A stretch of DNA of 43,689 nt from the NCBI GenBank assembly GCA_023386795.1, contig JAEWJB010000043.1:1-43689 (forward strand), given 5' to 3'. The notes under the pieces were generated by a model that saw only the letters and a program-made list of their open reading frames with translations, was not told the DNA's origin and searched no databases. Position numbers and translations under genes: made by a program. This DNA comes from Pseudomonadota bacterium. GTDB taxonomy: Bacteria > Pseudomonadota > Gammaproteobacteria > Xanthomonadales > Xanthomonadaceae. Positions 9,317 through 17,072 of the stretch are shown here, in pieces; the stretch's first letter is position 1; every line of letters begins with the position of its first letter.

Positions 9317-10072
9317 TCAGCCGCTCAGCTTCAGCAGCGTGTTGGCCGACTGCGCGTTCTCGTCGCCGTGCTTGATGACCTTCACCTGCATTTCGAACTG
9401 CCGCTGCAACTGGATCATCTGCACCAGCGCGCCGGCGGCGTCGACATTGCTGCCTTCCAGCGAGCCGCTGTTGACCGACTTGCCCTGGGCCTGGGGGAAG
9501 GCCTGCTGCGGGTCGGTGCTGGTGTTGCGCATCAGCCCGTCCAGGCCGCGGGTGAGGCGGGTGGAAGGGGCGTTGACCACGCGCAGCCGGCCGACGTTGG
9601 CCTGCGTGGCCGCGCTTTCGCCGAGCGGGGTGATCGACACGGTGCCATCGCTGCCGATCTCCAGCGCCTGGTGCGGCGGGATCACCATCGGGTTGCCGTT
9701 CTCGTCCAGCACCGCGCGCCCGCTGGAGGTGACCAGCTGCCCGTTCGGGGTGAGCGAAAGTTCGCCGCCGCGCGTATAGGCCTCGCTGCCGTCCTGCGAC
9801 TGCACGGCCAGCCAGGTATCGGGTTGCAGCGAGATGTCCAGCGCGTTGCCGGTGACCTTCTGCGAGCCCACGCTGGCATCGAAGCCCTGGTCGATGTGCA
9901 TGGCGTTCACCCGCGAAGGAAAGCCGTCGCCGCGGATCGGCATCGCCTGGGTGTTGGCCAGCGCGGCCTTGAAGCCGTTGGTGTCGGCATTGGCGAGGTT
10001 CTGCGAGACCGTGCCCTGTGCCTGCAGCGAGGCACGGGCGCCGGTCATCGCGACGTAGAGGGCTTTGTCCAT
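9317..10072 (-). CDS. flgF: Flagellar proximal rod protein FlgF
   Basis: FlgF, 251 aa, is part of the proximal rod. It begins MDKALYVAMTGARASLQAQ and has the signature VSQNLANADTNGFK with the C-terminal QMIQLQRQFEMQVK helix. It is 62 bp downstream of flgE; the gap contains a 7-bp hairpin (10099-10116, GATCCGC / GCGGATC). After its stop a second hairpin precedes the flgG promoter-like site. Length and order (flgE-flgF-flgG) are standard. Confidence 0.96.
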   Translation of the reverse strand: MDKALYVAMTGARASLQAQGTVSQNLANADTNGFKAALANTQAMPIRGDGFPSRVNAMHIDQGFDASVGSQKVTGNALDISLQPDTWLAVQSQDGSEAYTRGGELSLTPNGQLVTSSGRAVLDENGNPMVIPPHQALEIGSDGTVSITPLGESAATQANVGRLRVVNAPSTRLTRGLDGLMRNTSTDPQQAFPQAQGKSVNSGSLEGSNVDAAGALVQMIQLQRQFEMQVKVIKHGDENAQSANTLLKLSG

Positions 10073-10134
10073 GGCGGTCTCCGGCCGGCCGTCGCGCCGA
10101 TCCGCACGGGCGGATCAGCGCACGGCGTTCACGA

Positions 10135-11358
10135 TCAGCGGATGTTGATGACGGTCTGGGTGACCTGGTCCTGGGTGGAGATCATCTGCGCGTTGGCTTG
10201 GAAGTTGCGCTGCGCCACGATCATGTTCACCAGCTGCTCGGTGAGGTCCACCGTGGAGGATTCCAGCGAGCCCGATTCGATCTGGCCGAAATCCGAGCTG
10301 CCCGGCGCGCCGGTGCGCGGCGAGCCGGAGGCGTAGCTCTCGGCCCACATCGTGCTGCCCTGCTGCGAGAGCCCCTGCGGATTGGTGAAGGTGGTCAGCG
10401 CGACCTGGCCCAGCGGCTTGTCGGCGCCGTTGGAATAGCGCGCGTACACCACGCCGGTGCCGTCGATGCTGATCTCGTTGAGCTTGCCGCTCGCGTAGCC
10501 GTCCTGGCGGGTGTCGCGCAGGGCGAACGCTTCGCCGTATTGGGTGGCTCCGCTCACGTTCAACGACATGTTGAGCACGCCGGCGCCGGTGCTCGGAGTG
10601 TAAGGATCGAGCGCGATCATGCCGTCGGCGGGCGTGGTCAGCGCACCGCTGTCGGAGAACTGCAGCGTGGTCGGGGTGCCGACCGAGGTGCCGTCCACGT
10701 AGTTGTAGACCTGCCACTCGTTGGCGTTGGCGGTCTTCACGAAGTACGAGGTCTGGGTGTGGCTCACGCCCAGCGAGTCGTACACGTTGATGCCGCCGGT
10801 GGAGTAGTTGTAGCTGTTGGAGTCGGCCGGATCGAACGTGGCCACGGTCGGCTGGGAGGCGTTGCCCGGCAGGGTGAAGCCCAGGTTGACCGTGGTGGTC
10901 TGCTTGGGCGCCGCATCGGTGGTGAGCAGCTGCAGGTCGGTCAGCCGGCCGACATCGAAGCCGTTGCCGTTGGTGTTGGGCGCATACACCTGCAGGCGCG
11001 CGCCTTCCGGGTTGACCACGTAGCCGTTGGCGTCGGTCTGGAAGTTGCCGGCGCGCGTGTACAGGCGCTCGCCGTTCTGGGACATGGTGAAGAAGCCTTC
11101 GCCGGAGATCGCCAGGTCCAGGCTGCGCCCGGTCGGGTCGATGTTGCCTTGCGAGAACTGCTGGGCCACGTTGCTCACCCGCACGCCCGAGCCGACCGCG
11201 TTGCGCGACAGGCCGTAGGCGGTGCTCTGGAACATGTCGGCGAACTCGGCGCGCGACTCCTTGAAGCCGGTCGTGTTGACGTTGGCGATGTTGTTGGAAG
11301 TGACGTTGAGGTCGGCGTTGGCGGCGTTGATGCCGGACAGCGAAGTATTGAAGCCCAT
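10135..11358 (-). CDS. flgE: Flagellar hook protein
   Basis: FlgE, 407 aa from the ATG that starts MGFNTSLSGINAANADL, polymerises into the hook. The N-terminal signature (TSNNIANVNTTGFKESRAEF) and C-terminal helix (LTEQLVNMIVAQRNFQANAQ) flank a central variable domain (YDSLGVSHT motif). A longer upstream open frame exists but runs into flgD and has no hook-protein character. The FlgD cap, encoded 28 bp upstream, is needed for its assembly. The ATG is preceded by AGGAG on the minus strand. Confidence 0.97.
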   Translation of the reverse strand: MGFNTSLSGINAANADLNVTSNNIANVNTTGFKESRAEFADMFQSTAYGLSRNAVGSGVRVSNVAQQFSQGNIDPTGRSLDLAISGEGFFTMSQNGERLYTRAGNFQTDANGYVVNPEGARLQVYAPNTNGNGFDVGRLTDLQLLTTDAAPKQTTTVNLGFTLPGNASQPTVATFDPADSNSYNYSTGGINVYDSLGVSHTQTSYFVKTANANEWQVYNYVDGTSVGTPTTLQFSDSGALTTPADGMIALDPYTPSTGAGVLNMSLNVSGATQYGEAFALRDTRQDGYASGKLNEISIDGTGVVYARYSNGADKPLGQVALTTFTNPQGLSQQGSTMWAESYASGSPRTGAPGSSDFGQIESGSLESSTVDLTEQLVNMIVAQRNFQANAQMISTQDQVTQTVINIR

Positions 11359-11386
11359 GGGAACTCCTGGTTGCGCGGGTGCCGGC

Positions 11387-12052
11387 TCAGCTGACGCGGA
11401 GCACGTAACTGATCGGGGCGGTGCCCAGCCCCTTGAGGTTGAGGTACAGGCCATCGGAGCCGACGGTGACGCTTTCGACCGGTGCCTGGATGTAGGTGGA
11501 GATGGTGCTGTTGGTGCCGCTGGCATCGGTGTGGGTGGCGGCGATGGAATAGCTGCCCGCGGCCAGGCGGTGGCCGTAGTCGTCGGTACCGTCCCACTGG
11601 AAATTGACTTCGCCGGCCTTGTCGGCCTTGACGCTGATCGTCTTGACCTTGGTGCCGTTGGCGTCGGTGATGTCGAAATTGACCGTGCCCGCGCTGGGGG
11701 CGGCCACCACGCCGCTGACCGAGCCGCTGTCTTCCAGCGCCATCTTGGCCGAGGGCACCAGCACCTGGTGGCCGACCAGCTGCGCGCCGCGCAGGACCTG
11801 GTCGCTGCTCAGCGAGCTGGAGAAGCTGTTGACGGTGGTATTGAGGTCGCTGATGCCCTGCACCGTGGAGAACTGCGCCAGCTGGCCGAGGAACTCGCTG
11901 TTCTCCATCGGCTTGAGCGGGTCCTGGTGCTGCAGCTGCTCGGTCATCAGGCGCAGGAAATCGGCCTGGCCCAGCGACTCTTCCTTGCTCTTGGTGCTGC
12001 TGCTGGAGGTGAGGCCGAGGGACGAATAGATGTCGGAGGCAATCGTGCTCAT
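11387..12052 (-). CDS. flgD: Flagellar hook-capping (scaffolding) protein
   Basis: FlgD, 221 aa, caps the growing hook and is not kept in the finished organelle. The conserved N-terminal part is clear (FLRLMTEQLQHQDPLKPMEN then FLGQLAQFSTVQGI). The C-terminal half is the FlgD Ig-like/Tudor region, with NFQWDGTDDYGHRLAAGSYS as the typical motif. The gene is third in the operon, 38 bp after flgC. Confidence 0.96.
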   Translation of the reverse strand: MSTIASDIYSSLGLTSSSSTKSKEESLGQADFLRLMTEQLQHQDPLKPMENSEFLGQLAQFSTVQGISDLNTTVNSFSSSLSSDQVLRGAQLVGHQVLVPSAKMALEDSGSVSGVVAAPSAGTVNFDITDANGTKVKTISVKADKAGEVNFQWDGTDDYGHRLAAGSYSIAATHTDASGTNSTISTYIQAPVESVTVGSDGLYLNLKGLGTAPISYVLRVS

Positions 12053-12090
12053 GAGGGTTTCCGGCGGCGGTGCAGGGCGGCAGGGGAGGG

Positions 12091-12498
12091 TCAGCGACCC
12101 ATCGTCAGGGTGGCCAGCGCCAGTTCCTTGGCGGTGTTGAGGACTTCCACCCCGGCCTGGTAGTTACGCGAAGCCGAGATCAGGTTGACCATCTGCGCGA
12201 CCGGGTCGACGTCGGGCGAGTACACGTAGCCGTCGGCATCGGCCAGCGGGTGGCTGGGCTCGTAGCGCTTGATCGGCGGCGCGCCGGTGGTGGTGACTTC
12301 CTTGACCTTCACCCCGGTCAGGCTCGGGTCCTGCGCGTTGGGCGTGGCCTGGAAGATCGGCTCGAGCGGCTTGTAGGCCGCCTCGGCGGAGCCGGCCACC
12401 GAATCGGCGTTGGCCAGGTTGGAGGCGATGGTGCTCATGCGCACGGACTGCGCCTGCAGCGCGGAACCGGCGACATCGAAGATGGGCAGGTTGCTCAT
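12091..12498 (-). CDS. flgC: Flagellar basal-body rod protein FlgC
   Basis: FlgC, 135 aa, is a proximal rod subunit. It starts MSNLPIFDVAGSALQAQ and has the rod signature RMSTIASNLANADS; the C-terminus carries VNLISASRNYQAGVEVLNTA. It begins 3 bp after the flgB stop, so the two are very likely translated together. Length matches the family. Confidence 0.97.
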   Translation of the reverse strand: MSNLPIFDVAGSALQAQSVRMSTIASNLANADSVAGSAEAAYKPLEPIFQATPNAQDPSLTGVKVKEVTTTGAPPIKRYEPSHPLADADGYVYSPDVDPVAQMVNLISASRNYQAGVEVLNTAKELALATLTMGR

Positions 12499-12501
12499 GG
12501 T

Positions 12502-12912
12502 TTAAGAGCCCGTGATCGCGGTGAGCATGTTCTTGACCTTCGACTCGAGGAAGCTGAGCGAGGCGCGGTATTCCAGCGCGGCGCGGCCGTAGGCGGCGCG
12601 CTCGGCATCCGGGTCGACGGTGTTGCCGTCCAGGCTGGGCTGGTCGGCCTGCCGGGTGATCTGGAACGGATTGAGCCCGGCGATCTCGCCGCTGCGGATG
12701 TGGCCTTCGCTCGTCGTGGCCATGCCATCGCCGCTGGCCGCCTCGCGGGCGGCGCCAGCGGCCTTCAGCGCGGCGTTGAAGTCCAGGTCCTGCGCGCGGT
12801 ACCCGGGCGTATCGACATTGCTGAGGTTGCTGGCGATGAGCTGCATGCGCTGCTCGCGCAGCGGCAGCGCATCGGCATGCACGCCCAGATAGGAAGCGAT
12901 CGGATTGGACAC
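12502..12912 (-). CDS. flgB: Flagellar basal-body rod protein FlgB
   Basis: FlgB, 136 aa, is a proximal rod subunit and first gene of the hook-basal-body operon. The GTG start (VSNPIASYLGVHADALPLRE) is chosen because GGAG lies 8 bases before it, because the length then equals the family norm, and because the longer frame upstream would cross the sigma-54 promoter. The motif RMQLIASNLSNVDTPGYRAQ is the rod signature. An exact sigma-54 promoter lies 35-50 bp upstream. Confidence 0.95.
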   Translation of the reverse strand: MSNPIASYLGVHADALPLREQRMQLIASNLSNVDTPGYRAQDLDFNAALKAAGAAREAASGDGMATTSEGHIRSGEIAGLNPFQITRQADQPSLDGNTVDPDAERAAYGRAALEYRASLSFLESKVKNMLTAITGS

Positions 12913-12946
12913 GGCCTGGCTCCGGCAAATCGTTGCCGAAGCACAG

Positions 12947-12961
12947 GCAAGAGCTGTGCCA
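12947..12961 (-). promoter_or_regulatory. Sigma-54 promoter of the flgB operon
   Basis: The minus strand reads TGGCAC-AGCTC-TTGC, matching the consensus TGGCAC-N5-TTGC at every defined position. The predicted start of transcription is about 20-25 bases before the flgB GTG. In related bacteria such promoters depend on FleQ; no FleQ box was identified here. Confidence 0.9.
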
Positions 12962-13060
12962 GAAAGCGGGCCGCCGGCCGCCGTGCGTGGCCGGGGAGGG
13001 CGGGAGGGCCAGGCGTAGACCCGGTGTCCGGGCCCTGCGCCTGCCTTCCCGGAACGCGGG

Positions 13061-13999
13061 TCAAGCCTCCGCGACCTCGCGCAGGCGTTCGAGCACGTAC
13101 TCGGCCAGCTCGTGGGCGCTGTACTTGGCCACGAAGGCGTTGGCGCCGACCTGCTCGACCATGGCGTTGTTGAACACGCCCGACAAGGAGGTATGCAGCA
13201 GCACATACAGGCCCGACAGGCCCGGGTGGCGCCGGATTTCCGTCGTCAGGGTGTAGCCGTCCATCGCCGGCATCTCGATGTCGGAGATGACCATGGCGTA
13301 GCGCTCGGCAGGGTCTTCGCCGGCGGCCAGCACCTGCAAGAGATGGTCCAGTGCCTGCCGGCCGTCCGAGAGCAGGGTGGCGCCGACGCCAAGCTGGTCG
13401 AGCACGCTGCGGATCTGCTGGCGCGCCACGCGCGAGTCGTCCACCACCAGCACCTGCAGCTGGCGATCGGTATCCAGCGCCAGCGAGGGGTCGATCTGGA
13501 TGTCGGTCTCGACCTGGGCGATGTCGGCCAGCACGCTCTCCACGTCGATGACCTGGATCAGCTCGCCCTGGAAACGGGTCACCGCGGTGAGGTAGGTCGC
13601 TTCGGCGCCGAGCTCCGGCGGCGGGTGGATGTCTTCCACGGCGATGTTGACGATGCGCTCCACGCCGCTGACCAGGAACCCCTGCACCGAGCGATTGAAC
13701 TCGGCCACCACCAGGTAGCCGGGGGCGTCCTCGCTGCCCGGCGCCCGCTCGGGATGGCCGATGGCCACGCCCAGATCCAGCACCGGCACCGAGCGCCCGC
13801 GCACGTCGGCCACGCCGGCGAATTCGTTGGGCAGGCCCGGCACCTGGAACAGGTCCGGGCGCCGCAGCACTTCCTGCACCTTGAAGACGTTGACGCCAAA
13901 AAGCTGACGTCCCCCGAGCCGGAACAGCAGCAGCGCCAGCCGGTTGTGGCCGGCCAGGCGGGTGCGTTGGTCGATGCGGTTGAGCAGGTCATGTGACAT
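13061..13999 (-). CDS. cheV: Chemotaxis coupling protein CheV (CheW-REC)
   Basis: CheV, 312 aa, couples chemoreceptors to CheA and is itself a phosphorylation target. Residues about 20-170 form a CheW-like domain (RLGGRQLFGVNVFKVQEVL; RGRSVPVLDLG). Residues about 178-305 form a receiver domain (LQVLVVDDS acidic pocket; phosphoacceptor Asp240 in MVISDIEMP; conserved Lys in FVAKYS). The gene ends 148 bp before the flgB start, and its start faces flgA. A sigma-28-like promoter lies 8-35 bp upstream. The placement directly before flgB is common in this family. Confidence 0.96.
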   Translation of the reverse strand: MSHDLLNRIDQRTRLAGHNRLALLLFRLGGRQLFGVNVFKVQEVLRRPDLFQVPGLPNEFAGVADVRGRSVPVLDLGVAIGHPERAPGSEDAPGYLVVAEFNRSVQGFLVSGVERIVNIAVEDIHPPPELGAEATYLTAVTRFQGELIQVIDVESVLADIAQVETDIQIDPSLALDTDRQLQVLVVDDSRVARQQIRSVLDQLGVGATLLSDGRQALDHLLQVLAAGEDPAERYAMVISDIEMPAMDGYTLTTEIRRHPGLSGLYVLLHTSLSGVFNNAMVEQVGANAFVAKYSAHELAEYVLERLREVAEA

Positions 14000-14006
14000 G
14001 TAGGCG

Positions 14007-14034
14007 TTATCGGTTGGGGCGGCGGCGAACTTGA
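14007..14034 (-). promoter_or_regulatory. Candidate sigma-28 promoter of cheV
   Basis: On the minus strand TCAAGTTC-N12-ACCGATAA resembles the FliA consensus TAAAGTTT-N11-GCCGATAA (6 of 8 and 7 of 8 positions), with a spacer one base longer than ideal. The -10 box ends 7 bases before the cheV ATG, so the transcript would have almost no leader. That short distance is the main doubt. Confidence 0.5.
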
Positions 14035-14071
14035 GGGTTTGGGGGGTATGGGGATTTGTGGGCGGGGTGGG
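14035..14071 (+). other. G-run tract, possible G-quadruplex
   Basis: Six runs of three or more G (3, 6, 4, 3, 4, 3) are separated by 1-6 bases within 37 bp, which fits the usual G-quadruplex pattern on the plus strand. It directly abuts the candidate cheV -35 box in the cheV/flgA divergent region. Whether it folds is not known. Confidence 0.5.
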
Positions 14072-14100
14072 TCATGGCGTGTCGTTCGTTCCGGCCGTGG

Positions 14101-14242
14101 CGACGGCGTCATTCCCATGCAGGTGGACGGAATTAGGGCGCGCGGCGACGGCATCATTCCCATGCGGGCGGACGCAACGAGGGCGCGCGGCGCGCGGCGA
14201 CGGCGTCATTCCCACGCAGGTGGACGGAATGAGGGCGCGCGG
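14101..14242 (+). repeat. Three tandem 45-bp imperfect repeats
   Basis: Units occupy 14101-14145, 14146-14190 and 14198-14242, with a 7-bp partial copy (CGCGCGG) between the second and third. Each starts CGACGGC(G/A)TCATTCCCA and ends GAGGGCGCGCGG or close to it. Each contains CATTCC and, in units 1 and 3, a downstream GGAAT, so an imperfect hairpin can form. The last unit runs into the sigma-54 promoter of flgA. This resembles degenerate REP sequences of this bacterial family. Confidence 0.85.
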
Positions 14243-14254
14243 CACGGGACTTGC
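14240..14254 (+). promoter_or_regulatory. Sigma-54 promoter of flgA
   Basis: CGGCAC-GGGAC-TTGC matches the sigma-54 consensus except for the first base, with the invariant GG and GC 10 bp apart. The predicted transcript starts about 25 bases before the flgA ATG. Its first three bases overlap the last tandem repeat. Confidence 0.85.
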
Positions 14255-14289
14255 AGCATCGCCCGCGTCATTTCGCCTGGAGCGCGCCG

Positions 14290-14949
14290 ATGCGCCGCCA
14301 TATCCGCCTGATCCTCATCCTGATGGCCCTCGCGCCCACCGCCGCCTTCGCCGACGGCTTCCAGCCGGTGGAGAGCATCCGCGCCGCGGCCATCGCCGCG
14401 CTGGGCGTGGATGCGGCCGATGCCGAGACCACGCTGGACGCCGGCTTGCGCATGCCGGCCTGCCCGGTGCCGCTGTCGGCGCAGCCGGCCAACGGCAATA
14501 CGGTGGAGGTCGGTTGCCCGCAGGCCACCGGCTGGCGCCTGTTCGTGCCGGTGAAGGTGCGCCGCACCCAGAATGTGCTGGTACTCAACCGCGGCATCTC
14601 CGCTGGAGAAACCCTGGACATGGCCGATATCACCGTGGAGCGGCGCGACGCGGCGCGGATCGTCGGCGCGGTGCTGGCCGATCCGGCCGACGCGCTGGGC
14701 CGCAGTGCCCGCCGCGTCCTGCCCGCCGGCACCGTGCTGGCAGCCAGCGACCTGGTGGCCCAGCGCCTGGTGCGCCGGGGCGACACGGTGGCGCTGGTGT
14801 CGCGGCGCGACGGCCTGGAGGTCCGCATGAGCGGCCGGGCGCTGGGCGATGCGGGGCGCAACGAACGCGTTTCGGTCGAGAACAGCTCCTCGCGCAAGGT
14901 CGTGCAGGGCGTGGTGGATGACAATGGGGCGGTCGTGGTCTCTCGTTGA
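14290..14949 (+). CDS. flgA: Flagellar P-ring assembly chaperone
   Basis: FlgA, 219 aa, is the periplasmic chaperone for FlgI polymerisation. The chosen ATG gives a signal peptide (RRHIRLILILMALAPTAAFA). The C-terminal part is the SAF domain (VLVLNRGISAGETLDMADIT; RVLPAGTVLAASDL; VRRGDTVALVSRRDGLEVRM; SGRALGDAG). It is transcribed away from cheV and followed by flgM and flgN. An upstream in-frame ATG at 14251 lies within the sigma-54 -12 box and so cannot be the start of a transcript from that promoter. Confidence 0.95.
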   Translation: MRRHIRLILILMALAPTAAFADGFQPVESIRAAAIAALGVDAADAETTLDAGLRMPACPVPLSAQPANGNTVEVGCPQATGWRLFVPVKVRRTQNVLVLNRGISAGETLDMADITVERRDAARIVGAVLADPADALGRSARRVLPAGTVLAASDLVAQRLVRRGDTVALVSRRDGLEVRMSGRALGDAGRNERVSVENSSSRKVVQGVVDDNGAVVVSR

Positions 14950-14982
14950 GACCGGGGCGTCAGGAATTTCCCGATTTATTTC

Positions 14983-15009
14983 TAAAGTTTCCCCGCAGGC
15001 GGTCGTTAT
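14983..15009 (+). promoter_or_regulatory. Sigma-28 promoter of flgM
   Basis: TAAAGTTT (perfect -35) is followed after exactly 11 bp by GTCGTTAT (5 of 8 matches to GCCGATAA). A transcript starting just downstream would have a leader of about 20 bases, with AGAGGAA before the flgM ATG. FliA control of flgM is the known feedback arrangement. Confidence 0.75.
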
Positions 15010-15037
15010 CCCCTGCGAACCGTAGAGGAATACCACC

Positions 15038-15349
15038 ATGACCCAGAAGATCGAAGGTAGCCTGCCCGCCGCCGCGACCCTGCGGACTGGCACCGTGGCC
15101 GGCAAGATTTCCAGCGCCGGCGCCGACCGTTCCGGCCCCGCATCGGCGATCGAGGCCAGCGACAGCCTGCGCCTGACCGGCGAGGCGACCGGCCTGCAGA
15201 CGCTGCAGAAGGAACTGTCGAGCGCCCCGGCGATCGACCAGGGCCGCGTGCAGGCCGTCCGCGACGCGCTGCAGAACGGCTCCTACCAGATCAACCCGGA
15301 TGCGATCGCCAGCCGCATGATCGATTTGGACCAGCAGCTCGGCGGATGA
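15038..15349 (+). CDS. flgM: Anti-sigma-28 factor
   Basis: FlgM, 103 aa, binds and inhibits FliA until it is exported through the finished hook. The sequence shows the expected disordered N-terminus and a helical C-terminal sigma-binding part (IDQGRVQAVRDALQNGSYQI then RMIDLDQQLGG). The ATG is preceded by AGAGGAA at a good distance. Its stop overlaps the flgN start by four bases (ATGA). Confidence 0.93.
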   Translation: MTQKIEGSLPAAATLRTGTVAGKISSAGADRSGPASAIEASDSLRLTGEATGLQTLQKELSSAPAIDQGRVQAVRDALQNGSYQINPDAIASRMIDLDQQLGG

Positions 15350-15681
15350 GCCCGATGAGCGATGCCCTGCAACGCCTGGGCGATGCCCTGGCCGGTGAGC
15401 GCCAGGCGCTGATCGACCACGATGTCGAGGGCCTGATCCGCGCCACCCAGGACAAGATCGAGGCGCTGCGCGTGCTCGAACGCGACGTTCCGGAAGGTGC
15501 CGAGGCGCGCCTGCGCGAACTGGCCGAGGCCAACCGGGCGAACGGGGCGCTGCTGGCGCGTCGCCGCCGCGAGGTCAACTGGGCGCTTCGCCATCTTGGC
15601 CGTACCGAAAGCGCGCCGGCCTACGACGCGCGCGGGCAGAGCGACACGCTCACCGCCAGCCGTTCCATCGCGGTGGCCTGA
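15346..15681 (+). CDS. flgN: Flagellar export chaperone FlgN
   Basis: 111 aa, mainly alpha-helical and charged (LGDALAGERQALIDHDVEGL; TQDKIEALRVLE; ANGALLARRRREVNWALRHL), as in the FlgN family that holds FlgK and FlgL before export. Sequence conservation in this family is weak, so position right after flgM is a main argument. The ATG overlaps the flgM stop; a second ATG three codons later is possible. Confidence 0.88.
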   Translation: MSPMSDALQRLGDALAGERQALIDHDVEGLIRATQDKIEALRVLERDVPEGAEARLRELAEANRANGALLARRRREVNWALRHLGRTESAPAYDARGQSDTLTASRSIAVA

Positions 15682-15788
15682 GCGCCGCCGCGCGTCCCGG
15701 CGCGGACGCAAACCCCTTGCCTGGCCCGCCGCCAGGGGCCCGCGCCCCGGCCCGCGGGCCTTCGTCGTATATTGGGCTGCCGTAGCAG

Positions 15789-17021
15789 ATGCGAATCGCC
15801 GTGCCCGAACGCATGTATTTCGAACCCACCTTGCTGCCTTCGCAGGACATCCTGCGGGCCTTCAGCGAACGGATGCAGGAAGGCCTGCTGTTGTTCCGCG
15901 GCGATGGCGAACTGGTATTCGCCAACGCGATGGCCCGCGGCAGCCTGTGCCGCGACCCGCACGACGGCACCACGTTCGCCGAGCGCATCGCGCGGGTATT
16001 GCCGGGCGGTGCGTTGAACCAGGCGCGCACCAGCGGGAGCTGGTCGGGCAGCCTGCCGATCGGCGAGCGCGTGGTGATCGCGCACCTGTATCACTACGGC
16101 GCCGCCGGCCAGGAGTTCTTCCTGGCGCTGTTCCACAAGATCGAGGGACAGGAAGACTACGAGCGCGAGCTGGAGCAGCGCCATGCCGAGCTGCGCCAGG
16201 CGTACATGCGCCTGAACGGTGCGCAGGACAAGCTGCTGCAGTCGGAGAAGATGGCCTCCATCGGCCAGCTGGCGGCCGGCGTGGCGCACGAGATCAACAA
16301 TCCGATCGGCTACGTGCACTCCAACCTGGGCAGCCTGCAGGAATACCTGCGTAGCCTGTTCACGCTGATCGAGGCCTACGAGCGGGCGCTGCGGGCGCCG
16401 GACCCGAAGGCGTTGATCCCGGAAATCGACGATATCCGGCGGCGGGCGGACATCGATTTCATCGCGGGCGACCTGCCGCAATTGATGGCCGAGTCGCGCG
16501 AAGGGATCGAGCGGGTGACGCGGATCGTGCGCGACCTGAAGGACTTTTCGTATTCGGATCGCTCCGAGTCGTGGAAGCTGGTGGACCTGCATGCGGGGCT
16601 GGAGTCCACGATCAACATCATCTGGAACGAGCTCAAGTACAAGGTCACGCTGGAGCGCCAGTACGGGGAGCTGCCGCTGGTGGAGGCGCTGCCTTCCGAA
16701 CTCAACCAGGTCTACATGAACCTGCTGCTCAACGCCGGGCAGGCGATTGCCGAGCGCGGGACGATCACGGTGAGCACGGGGCTGGAAGGCGACCAGGTGT
16801 GGATCGAGTTCCGCGATACCGGGCCGGGGATTCCGGCCGATATCCAGCAGCGCATCTTCGATCCGTTCTTCACCACCAAGCCGGTGGGCAGCGGGACGGG
16901 GCTGGGGTTGTCGATCTCCTACGGCATCATCAACAAGCACCATGGGCGGATCGATGTGGATAGCGCGCCCGGGGAAGGGGCTGCTTTCCGCATCACGTTG
17001 CCGGTGCGGCAGCCCAAGTAG
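15789..17021 (+). CDS. ravA: PAS-domain histidine kinase (RavA-like)
   Basis: A cytosolic sensor kinase of 410 aa without membrane segments. An N-terminal PAS-like domain (about 15-110; FRGDGELVFANAMA) is followed by a coiled coil (about 118-155). The HisKA box has phospho-acceptor His167 in GVAHEINNPIGYV. The HATPase domain has NLLLNAGQAI (N box), FRDTGPGIP (G1) and GSGTGLGLSISYGI (G2). No receiver is fused. It is convergent with the RavR-like gene and stands after flgN, which fits the RavA/RavR system described in Xanthomonas campestris; the symbol rests on domain content and neighbourhood. No clear ribosome site precedes the chosen ATG; an ATG eight codons later is possible. Confidence 0.85.
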   Translation: MRIAVPERMYFEPTLLPSQDILRAFSERMQEGLLLFRGDGELVFANAMARGSLCRDPHDGTTFAERIARVLPGGALNQARTSGSWSGSLPIGERVVIAHLYHYGAAGQEFFLALFHKIEGQEDYERELEQRHAELRQAYMRLNGAQDKLLQSEKMASIGQLAAGVAHEINNPIGYVHSNLGSLQEYLRSLFTLIEAYERALRAPDPKALIPEIDDIRRRADIDFIAGDLPQLMAESREGIERVTRIVRDLKDFSYSDRSESWKLVDLHAGLESTINIIWNELKYKVTLERQYGELPLVEALPSELNQVYMNLLLNAGQAIAERGTITVSTGLEGDQVWIEFRDTGPGIPADIQQRIFDPFFTTKPVGSGTGLGLSISYGIINKHHGRIDVDSAPGEGAAFRITLPVRQPK

Positions 17022-17032
17022 GTGGGGTTGTC

Positions 17033-17058
17033 GATCAAAGCGTCGGCTTGATCTTTAT
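17033..17058 (+). terminator. Terminator-like hairpin after the kinase gene
   Basis: GATCAAAGC and GCTTGATC pair over 8 bp with one bulged A around a GTCG tetraloop, followed by TTTAT. It lies 11 bp after the stop codon. The U tract is short. Confidence 0.5.
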
Positions 17059-17072
17059 GGTCGCGCGGCGAC

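Noticed and set aside
7580..10336. Open frame of 918 codons antisense to flgF, flgG and flgH
   Set aside because: It crosses three well-defined flagellar genes and their promoter; composition typical of antisense frames.
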